64,000 nt of DNA from Chrysomallon squamiferum (taxonomy: Eukaryota; Mollusca; Gastropoda; Neomphalida; Peltospiridae). The position numbers and the translations under genes are program-made. The notes beneath the pieces are model-generated. The model was not told the origin of the DNA and ran no database searches. It saw only the letters and a list, made by a program, of their open reading frames with translations. Below, piece after piece: positions 53,486-64,000 of this stretch (positions are counted from its first letter, which is position 1; the number at the start of each line of letters is the position of its first letter). Where the stretch lies: the NCBI GenBank assembly GCA_012295275.1, contig CM022666.1:5482850-5546849 (forward strand), given 5' to 3'.

Positions 53486-53822
53486 GACTGTATCTAAAGG
53501 AAAATGAAGTACTAAACTTGATACTTATCTGTTTTATAAATACATTAAATGCAACAAAAAAACAACAACAGAAAAATAAGTTTTATATAAAAATAGGTAA
53601 ATTTTATATAAAAATATTAAATAGTTAAGTTCATTACAAACGAAATAAAAAAAAAAAAAAAAATCCATATACGTTTAGTAATATTTAAATTATGAAAAGG
53701 AGAAATTAATTGTGCTGAAAAATATTTATAAATTTAAACGATTAAAATAGACGAGTTTCAAATTGGTTATTAACATTCTTTTTAGAAACTGAGTGAAAGT
53801 CATACAAAAGCTGAGAAAAGTG
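53486..53822 (+). pseudogene. TNF ligand relic (exons A and B)
   Basis: A shortened anchor exon (CTAAAGGAAAATGAAG then VLNLILI-like frame at about 53,513-53,560) and exon B at 53,786-53,822 (KLSESHTKAEKS) whose donor is destroyed (GTGGAAAA). No further exons. Dead. Confidence 0.7.
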
Positions 53823-53839
53823 GAAAATTAACACAGGCA

Positions 53840-55082
53840 CAAGCACAAATTGGTTTTGACATATTGGAAAAGTAAATTACAAAAGTGTTAAGTTTAAATG
53901 GAAGCAGAAGAGAAGAGAGAATCTGAACACCACATGCACGTGTGACGTCTGCGTGTCAACTGATCAACACAGCTGAGAGAAGCTTTAGCGCGTGACTGAA
54001 TGAAAAACGGACTTAAACACATGCATTGTACCCGTTTGTACCATTTATTTCGAGAAATTAGCTATTAAATTTTTATTTATATAATTTGTTAAAAAGAAAA
54101 AATCGTTAAAGGAGGATATTTTTTTATTATATATTTATAATTTATCGATGATTTGAGCGTAAAAGGTGAATAAGTTTATCGATGAATTGAGCGAACATCT
54201 GCTATAAACTTTATTTATTTATTTAATTATTTGTTTATTTTTATGAGTTAATTTTACTGTATTATTTTTCTGTTAATTAATTAATTTATTTCATTTTATT
54301 TTTATCACTTTTTATTTATTTTAGGTATTTTACTTTATTTATTTATTTATTTATTTATTCATTTATTTAACTAAACAATTAATATTTCATAATTGTTTGT
54401 GTTTTAAACTGAATTTAATGTTTTCTTTATTTTTCGTTTTATAAAATAAAAGGTATTGCCTTGCAAATGAACCCACCTAGCTAGTCATAAAAAAGAAATT
54501 TAAAAAATCGTGTTCATTTTCATTTTCAACAACAGTAGTAACAACAACAACAAATTTATTTAATAATAATAATGTATTCAAACTTTGTGAATCCTTCCAT
54601 TAGTAATTCGGCTGACGTAACATCTATTTATAGCCCAGTTGAGGAATAAAATGAGTATTTATTACACATCTGAAATATTCTTGGGAGGAAAAAACAAAGC
54701 TTAACATAGTGATAATATGTTGATATTCAAAAACACTGGCAAGTAGTCAAAGAATCCTATTAGAGTATCAAAAATATTTCAAATAATATGTGTGTGTGTG
54801 TGTGTGTATGTTTGTGTGTGTGTGTGTGTGTGTATGTTTGTGTGTGTGCGTGTTTGTGTGTGTATGTTTGTGTGTGTGCGTGTTTGTGTGTGTGTGTGTA
54901 TGTTTGTGTGTGTGTGTTTGTGTGTGTGTGTGTGCCTGTGTGTGTGTGTGTGTGAATTTAACAAATTTAATTGAAAAAAATGTAGAATCTCTATTTATAT
55001 GGACCAAAATAACTAACAACAACAACAACTACTACTACTACTACCACAACTACAACAACAACAACAACAATAAATAAACGAA

Positions 55083-55133
<51 letters not shown>

Positions 55134-55345
55134 TAATAACATTAATTAATTAATTACTTAATTAATTATAAAAACAGTAGTATTATAATGGTTTCAAGCG
55201 TAAGGTGGTGAATCTAAGCTGCTCAACTTCAACAGAATAGAGTTGAGATAATAATAAACATTTTTATTTAATTTAACAATTTTTTATATTTGTAAATTGT
55301 ATGTAATGTATGTGTTTGTGTATATACAGTATCACAGATTTTCAG
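53840..55345. other. Spacer with TTTA-rich block and GT microsatellite
   Basis: Block 53,851-54,000 recurs at 59,043-59,160. TTTATTTA block at 54,140-54,400. (GT)n with TATG interruptions at 54,789-54,953. AAAT and AAT runs at about 55,080-55,135. No exon seen. Confidence 0.55.
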
Positions 55346-55470
55346 GGAGTCAACAGCTCCAATGTAGGAAGCAACCAAATGTTCTTTCTATCTTCGTACT
55401 AAAGAATAATAAGCTAAAATTATCTGTGAGTATTCAAAGCCTGACAAACATGAAAGAAATCCCTTCACTG
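55346..55470 (+). CDS. Exon-like conserved block of unknown function
   Basis: Between GATTTTCAG| and CACTG|GTAATA there is a 125-bp stretch open for 41 codons, including LQCRKQPNVLSIFVLKNNK and LSVSIQSLTNMKEIPSL. Related blocks at 37,422-37,546, 59,563-59,690 and about 62,272-62,389 keep most of this frame but each carries a stop or indel. An inner donor (TTATCT|GTGAGT) is also conserved in all four. It may be a real exon of an unrecognised gene with three dead copies, or simply a conserved repeat block. Confidence 0.3.
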
Positions 55471-55978
55471 GTAATATCTATTAAACAAAAGTATGAACAC
55501 ATGCACAATTTAATAAGAAAGCATATATATGTATACACACTGTATTCAATATAGCAATAAAGAATAATATAGATCGATAGAATGATTCTAATCGGTCGCA
55601 ACAATCAGGTAAGAAGAGCAAACATCTACATAACTGGATACACAGTGCGTTCCGCTCGAATAGTTCCCCACCAAATTTAAAAAAAAAAAAAAAGAAATAT
55701 ATATATATGTATATATATCTCGGTTCTTTTATGAAAAAGGGACTGACGTTATTTCTCAACGTGTTCCCGACTTTGCAGTTTGACGTGTGTCGCCAGATCT
55801 TTGTTTGAAACCAGAGTCCGTAACACCTACCACTCTGAGGTGGTAATTAATCCCGAAAAGAAGTCACAGGAAAAAAAGTCACAATGTTTTATTTAGAAAT
55901 ATATTAGCAATGAAAGATAGATTAAACACATTTTGTCAGAGTATTTTGTTAATGTTCTTTGATTTTAATGTTGATGGT

Positions 55979-56112
55979 TTAGGCTGATGTTCCTCCCGAT
56001 ATCACAAAAAATTCTGCGGCAGCATACACGAACCCTTCATAACATATTCTGATACCACCCTTATTGGTATGAGTAACTTCCATATCAAACATACTTCTGA
56101 TACTAGAGCAAG
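55979..56112 (-). CDS. Possible terminal coding exon on the - strand
   Basis: After TATTCTCCAG|, the - strand encodes CSSIRSMFDMEVTHTNKGG, IRICYEGFVYAAAEFFVISG and GTSA, then TAA. The compositionally normal, cysteine-bearing sequence looks like real protein, but I do not recognise it. A second copy at about 60,228-60,340 carries several indels and is dead. No preceding exon was identified. Confidence 0.4.
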
Positions 56113-56159
56113 CTGGAGAATATATAGTAAAACACATTTTAACATGGAACATTTTATAA

Positions 56160-57640
56160 ATCATTTACAATAGGAAGCTCTAAGTTTAAATGTATCCTAA
56201 TCAGTAAGCTGGACCCAAGCATCACCCCTGCACAATATGAAGACTCTTTCTTTAATCCTGCCTAATTAATAAGTGTAACAAGTCACCACCCCTGCACAGT
56301 ATGAAACCTCTTTCTTTAACTATGATGCCACATTGCCACATTCAATAAATTCTATAAATTCATACATTTTGTTATACAAAAATTGTTACTTTTTTCCAGC
56401 CACTGAATCAACAGTCATGATACAAGTAACGTTTACAAGTGGAAGATTCTTCTGTCACAGGCAGATATTTCTGAGACATTTCAGATTCCTGGCCCTGTAG
56501 TAATAAATGGATGACTTCAGTTATTTATCCCGATTATGTATAAATGTCCACCATGTGACACACAGAATATATCCTTTCCCTTTTCTTTTCTTTTTTTTAA
56601 TTATTTATTTATTTATTTATGGTTTGTTTGGTTGCTTATTTTTATTTTTATTTTACTCTATCCATATTTATTTTATTTTATCTTCGTGTAATTTTATTTG
56701 ATTTATTTTATTGTGTTAATTAATTAATTTATATTAATATATCTTTCTGTATTTATTTATTTTACTTTACTTTTATCATTTTGTATTTTTATTTTATTTT
56801 ATTTTTATCACATTTTTTAAAAATTTTAATTCAGCATATTTTATAATTTTATTTATTTTTTACCCAAATTTTCTATTTTATTTATTTAAATTTTAATTCA
56901 GCATATTTTATTTTATTTATTTAATTTATTTTTTTTTTTCAATTTTTTATTCTTATTTATTTTATTTCAAAAATTTTTTCATTTCTTTATTTTTATTTAT
57001 TTTTGAATTTTTTGTTTTCATTTTGATTTTTATAAACGGAAGAGAGCTCATTTGTTTTTTCTTTATTTCTTTCTTTATTTTTTATTCCTGGCAGACTGAA
57101 TCAACAGTCATGATACACTTATTTATTTATAAACGGAAGATGACTTCATGTCACTGGAAGATATTTCCACAGACATATTTTATATTCCTGGCTCTGTAAT
57201 AATAAACGGATGACTACAAAGTTATTTATTCTTTATTTGTAAGATGACAAAAAGCGGGCTGGAACTTTCCACTATGTGATACACAGACTACATGTTCTAC
57301 TTTTGTTGTTTATGGCTATTGACACAGGAATAAAACTTAATATGTACTCTTTATGAACAATAACGACAAAAGCAACCGCAACAATACTACTATTACTACC
57401 ACAACTTATTCAACTCAACAACAACTATTTTATTCTACTACTATAAATGAATAACAAAATCTATAATATGTGAAGAATTTAATAACAATACAAACACACA
57501 AAAAATACATATAATGACTTTGCTCATTTTATTCATAGTATATTAAATGACTCGATACGAAATCTATAGCGAAGAATTTTTTATACAGAAGAAAAAAAAT
57601 CAATAAATTTAAATAAAGCGTAGACGACATTCACTTAGCC
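56160..57640. other. Spacer, T/A-rich
   Basis: Blocks near 56,190-56,520 recur at 60,420-60,960 (AAGCTGGACCCAA, GACTCTTTCTTTAATC). A long TTTATTTA-type block occupies 56,580-57,040. The TNF-upstream block (GATACACAGACTACATG) is at 57,280-57,600. No exon seen. Confidence 0.55.
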
Positions 57641-57780
57641 AAACAAAATGATCAGTGAGCTGGTAGAGGTATATCATACGATTTTTTTTTTATAGGATGC
57701 TGGTGTAAAATCAACGGAGCCTGTCATAGAACGTATTTCATCCATTATAACACAGACGCAGCTAATTTAGGAAATTATAA
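57640..57780 (+). promoter_or_regulatory. Decayed TNF copy 4 promoter
   Basis: The region aligned to 6,146-6,385 has lost the kappaB-like site, CCAAT is CCAAAC, and the TATA position reads GGTGTAAAATC. Non-coding exon 1 is also indel-ridden. Confidence 0.4.
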
Positions 57781-58329
57781 TTTTTACTTATTTCATAGGT
57801 TATCTATATTAAAATAAAATTATAATTTAACTTATTTCATAGGTTATATATACTAATCTAAAATTATAACATTAGCTACTATTTCTGATAAGTTATTTAT
57901 ACTAATATAAAATTAATTTCAGATTAACATATCTTGTTAAATATATTTATCTAAAATTATAACATTAGCTACTTTTATCTGATTTTCTTCTTTTTTTTGG
58001 ACATCACATAGGAACATTATGGATGTAAATATATCTTGGTAAATATTATTTACTTTAAAACAAATTTCTTTGAAAGAATTTTATATAGAAGTGTGTGTCG
58101 ATGTATGTATTGTGTGTAAATTTATCTTGGTAGTATTTATTATTTTATTTATTTATTTAACCATTCTTTAAAAGTTTTATATCTGTGTGCATGTACATGT
58201 GCATATTACGTTTTTGCTGAAATAATGTTATATATAAGTGTATGTATATTGTGTACGTGCCGGTATGGGTGTATTTTATAGTTATTATTTATTACTGATT
58301 TTTTCTTTTCTTTTGTTGATGTTTTACAG

Positions 58330-58898
58330 ACTACTTCTCAAAAGTTGTTACATAAAATGGTACCAGTTCGTCCAGTCATTGCCATTTCTCTTATGGTACT
58401 AAACTTCATACTCATTATTTCCATTGTATCAGTAACATTAAACGAATTTCTGAACAGAGAAACCAACTTGTTGTTTGACAAGGAACTGTGTGTGAAAATC
58501 TCGTGCAAACCAGGAGAAAACTGTTGTGATGACAAATCTACGACCAGAACCAGGAACAATACCATGTATTGCTGTTACAGAGATGGAGAAAAAGTGATGA
58601 GTGAAATTATGAAACTGGTAAATTCTGTATTTAATTCTAAATACTTATATTCCATAAATACATTAAATGAATAAAAAAAATCTTTTCTGGAGATATGAAA
58701 TTAAGAAAGAGTGTAATACTCTATAAAAATAATAAAAAGTTAAATTCTTTATAAATGAAATAATAATATTTGAATTATGAAAAGGAGAAATTAATAGTGC
58801 TAAGAAAATATTTATAAATTTGAATTTAATTATTGTGGACTAGTTTCAAATTGGTTATTCTTTTTAGAAACTGAGTGAAAGTCAACAAACAGTAAATC
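58330..58898 (+). pseudogene. TNF-superfamily ligand, copy 4 (N-terminal exons only)
   Basis: Exon A (58,330-58,617, ATG 58,357) is intact for 87 codons: anchor MVPVRPVIAISLMVLNFILI, six cysteines at the same spacing as copy 1, donor CTG|GTAAAT. Exon B begins at 58,868 (KLSES) but after about 17 bases switches to sequence matching about 5,630 (upstream spacer), so stalk and TNF domain are gone. Truncated by rearrangement. Confidence 0.8.
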
Positions 58899-59042
58899 AT
58901 TTACAAATCACTTTATACAAAAAAAAGATTAAGAAATAATTATACACCACTCACTGTGGGTTTTGTTTTCATTTAAGATATCGTATTTTGTTTCTAAAGT
59001 TATTTTCTTTTGTTTTCGTTTAATCATCAGCATATCTATTCG

Positions 59043-60990
<1,948 letters not shown>

Positions 60991-61384
60991 ATCCCGGCTG
61001 GAACATATCTATTCGTGATACACAGACTACATGTTTTCTTTTGTTGTTTATGGTTTAGTTGACACAGGACTAGGATTACGCTGCACTCTTTATTTAGCAA
61101 TAACGACAAAAGCAGCCGCAACCAACAACAACAACTACTACTACCACATCTACAACAACAAACTACTACTTATTACAACAACAATTATAGCAATAACAAC
61201 TATAATATGGAAGTTTTATTTATGAACAATACAAACAGACAAAAAAAACATATATAATAACTTTGCTCATTTTATTCATGGTATTAAATGACTATACGGA
61301 AATCTATAGAGCGAAAAATTAAAACGACAGAAGAAGAAACATTAAAATAAACTTAAATAAATCAGACGACATTTCCTCTTAGCC
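60991..61384. other. TNF-upstream block before the assembly gap
   Basis: Matches 5,770-6,150 and 21,180-21,550 and stops exactly where the promoter of another TNF copy would begin (..CTCTTAGCC). Confidence 0.6.
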
Positions 61385-61584
61385 NNNNNNNNNNNNNNNN
61401 NNNNNNNNNNNNNNNNNNNNNNNNNNNNNNNNNNNNNNNNNNNNNNNNNNNNNNNNNNNNNNNNNNNNNNNNNNNNNNNNNNNNNNNNNNNNNNNNNNNN
61501 NNNNNNNNNNNNNNNNNNNNNNNNNNNNNNNNNNNNNNNNNNNNNNNNNNNNNNNNNNNNNNNNNNNNNNNNNNNNNNNNNNNN
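61385..61584. other. Assembly gap, 200 N
   Basis: Run of exactly 200 N, probably of arbitrary length. Sequence on the left predicts a TNF promoter; sequence on the right matches the 11,540/43,180-type 3' flank, so an entire gene body could be missing. Confidence 1.
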
Positions 61585-63062
61585 TCTGATTAGATCAACA
61601 ATTAACTGCAAAGTACTAACCTGGCATAATAGTATGTACGTGTGTATCAAATGACATTGTAGAGATTCTACAAGTCACGTTTACCTAACAATTCCTTTTA
61701 CCCAGAGACGTGAATAACTTTACACATTAACATTTTCATTTATAGACTTCCATTTTATTGCGTCTTTGACTGAACTGCACGTCAGTGTCTAGTCTAGTCA
61801 CAGCAAGGATTCATGAACCTTTCGTATCTGTTGTTACAATTACACTGACATACTGGTTGCGTCAATATTATTTTGTCCTATGATCGTTTTGACAACACTT
61901 CTGTTTGTATGTTTTTCGATGGGATTGGCAGTGGAGGGCTTCTAGCGCATTCGCGAATATCCAAAAGTTCGTTGGGAAAAATCTCAGCATGTGATAGTAG
62001 TATTATATCAATTAGTAAAATTTATCGAACACGTGAACAGAAGCAACTCTATACATTAGAGGCAACAATAACAACAACCACAACATCAGATTTATTTATT
62101 TATAACAATGATAATGCATTCGTACTTTCTGGATCTGTCTGTTAGTAATACGGTTGACATAACTTTATCAACTTAATAACAGAATATACCTGAGATAATA
62201 ATAAATATTTGTATTTTATTTAATTTTATAAAATGTATGTAATATATGTCTTTGTGTCTATGCAGTGTCGACACTCCAATGAAGGAAGGAACAAAACTTT
62301 CTTGCTGTCTTCGTACTAAAGAATAATATGCTAAAATTATCTGTGAGTATTCAAAGCCTGACAAACATAAAAACAAAAATCCCTTCACTGGTAATATCGA
62401 TGAACTGAGCGAACATCTGCTATAAACTTTATTTATTTATTTATTTATTTAATTATTTAACTTTTTAATTATTTGTTTATTTGTATCTTTATTTTTATTT
62501 GTTTATTTTACTGTATTTTTTTATTGTTTTTCATTTTATTATTTTTTCTGTTAATTAATTTATTTATTTCACTTTACTTTTTATCACTTTTTTTTTTATT
62601 TTCCGGTATATTACTTTATTTATTTATTTATTTAAGTAAACAATTAATATTTCATAATTCTTGGTGTTTTAAACTGAATTTTTATTTTTCGTTATATTTC
62701 GTTTTATAAAATAGAAGATGTTGCCTTGCAAATGAACCCACCTAGCTAGACATTAAAAAAATAAAAAAATAAAAAGAAAAAAAGGTATTGGTGTTCATTT
62801 TCATTTTCAACAACAGTAACAAAAGAACAACAACAACAAATTTATTTAGTAATAATAATGTATTCAAAACTTTGTGAATCCGTCTATTAGTAATTCAGTG
62901 ACGTAACATCCATTTATAGCCCAGTTGAGGAAAAAAATGAGTATTTATTACTTCTCGGAAATCTTCTTGGGAGGAAAAACACAGCTTAACATAGAGATAA
63001 TATGTTGTTATTCAAAAACACTGGAAACTATTCAAAGAATCCTATTGGAGTATCAAAAATAT
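61585..63062. other. Spacer after the gap
   Basis: GCGCATG-type block (decayed) at 61,760-61,830, exon-like block relic at about 62,272-62,389, TTTATTTA block 62,400-62,660, and the inverted 10,780-type block at 62,880-63,060. No exon seen. Confidence 0.5.
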
Positions 63063-63072
63063 TTTAAATAAT

Positions 63073-63264
63073 ATGTGTGTGTATGTGTCTGGGTATGGAT
63101 CTGTGTGTGTGTGTGTGTGTCTGTATGGATCTGTGTGTGTGTGTGTGTGTGTGTGTATGTGGGTATGGATCTCTGTGTGTGTGTGTGTGTGTGTATGTGT
63201 CTGGGTATGGATCTGTGTGTGTTTGTGTGTGTGTGTTTGTGTGTGTGTGTATGTGTTTATGTGT
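63073..63264. repeat. (GT)n microsatellite with GGTATGGATCT interruptions
   Basis: GT runs separated by four copies of a GGTATGGATCTGTG-like insert, a small minisatellite inside a microsatellite. Confidence 0.95.
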
Positions 63265-63303
63265 GACAAACTTTGTGCCATTAGATATCAAGGTTTACAT
63301 CAG

Positions 63304-63952
63304 GAGGATTATCTGTTCCATTAGACATCGCTGTGCTGTCATATTGGATTTCAGTGGCGAGTATTTGTACACAGTGGCTTACAGGGCATTCACTGAAAAT
63401 TGATAAATCAGGCCTCGCATTCTTTTTTTTTTTTTTTTTTTTTGGACATCGCATAGGAACATTATCAATGTAAATATATCTTGGTATTATTTATTTTACT
63501 TTTTTTTCTTTGAAATAATATTACATAGAACTATATGTACGTGTGTATATTTTGTGTGAATTTGTCTTGGTAATATTTATTATTTTATTTATTGATATAA
63601 CCATGGACTTAAAGTTTTATATTTGTGTGTATGTACAAGTGTATATTTTTGGATTGCTGAAATAATGTGTTATATAGGTGTGTTTATATTGTGGCTGTGT
63701 ATGTGTGCGTGTATGTGTACTTATCTTGTTATTATTTATTACTAATTACATTTTCTTTTTTTCTTTTCGTCATGTTTCATAGATTACTTCTAAAGGAAAT
63801 AAAAGTTGTTACACAAAATAAAATCAGTTCTTGCTGTCATTGCCATTTCTGTTATGGTACTAAACTTGCTCTCATCAGTTTCATTGTATCTGTAACATTA
63901 AACGAATTTCTGAACAGAGAAACCAACTTGTTCTTTGAGAAGGAACTCTGTG
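63304..63952 (+). pseudogene. TNF-superfamily ligand, copy 5 (truncated)
   Basis: The 53-bp non-coding exon (63,304-63,356) is kept but its donor is GCGAGT. Exon A starts at 63,783. The ATG of other copies reads ATA, two bases are lost near TTGCTCTC, and after GAACTCTGTGT the sequence switches to a 3'-flank block (AATAGTATGTACGTGTG). Not functional. Confidence 0.75.
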
Positions 63953-64000
63953 TAATAGTATGTACGTGTGTATAAAACGACTTTGTAGATGTACCACAAT

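Noticed and set aside
63073-63403. Cys/Val-rich reading frames over GT runs (also at 54.8 kb)
   Set aside because: Microsatellite artefacts.

Overview
This is AT-rich, intron-bearing animal DNA. Coding exons are short and bounded by GT/AG sites, genes are spread over kilobases, and there are very long GA/CT, CA/GT and ATT microsatellites, many minisatellites, a hAT DNA transposon and a 200-base assembly gap. The gene families (a TNF-superfamily ligand, an SLC1-type transporter fragment, a hAT transposase of the GTF2IRD2/ZBED type) are metazoan. An invertebrate is likely, but the sequence does not let me name the phylum.

The window is dominated by repeated, decaying copies of one multi-gene module. 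The first half shows it best: positions 1-10,050 recur as about 16,759-24,700 with local deletions. Further partial copies lie at about 28.4-44 kb and 45.5-64 kb. The module holds (i) exons of an unrecognised multi-pass membrane protein (here 'family M', + strand), (ii) a promoter-like block, and (iii) a TNF ligand gene (+ strand) with TATA box, two 5' non-coding exons, an intronic minisatellite, a membrane-anchor exon with six cysteines, a short helical stalk and a C-terminal TNF domain. Downstream there are (iv) transmembrane exons on the - strand that recur at the same relative place.

TNF copies: copy 1 (8,156-10,027) looks complete. Copy 2 (to 24,687) has lost its membrane-anchor exon but keeps an intact TNF domain. 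Copy 3 (39,986-41,911) is frameshifted. Copies 4 (58,330) and 5 (63,783) are truncated N-terminal pieces, and two older relics lie at 34.87 kb and 53.49 kb. Family M has at least five partial copies (0.5-2.8, 12.7, 17.3-18.2, 28.9-31.5 and 46.0-50.4 kb), none complete in the window.

Single items break the pattern: an almost intact hAT element with perfect 8-bp target-site duplication at 13,807-16,236; two clear - strand exons of an SLC1 (glutamate/neutral amino acid transporter) gene at 33,967-34,606; a possible terminal coding exon on the - strand at 55,979-56,112; and a 0.6-kb stretch special to TNF copy 3 near 38.4-38.9 kb. Most remaining sequence is intron, intergenic repeat or microsatellite. 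Long apparent reading frames through GA/CT, GT and ATT tracts are not genes.
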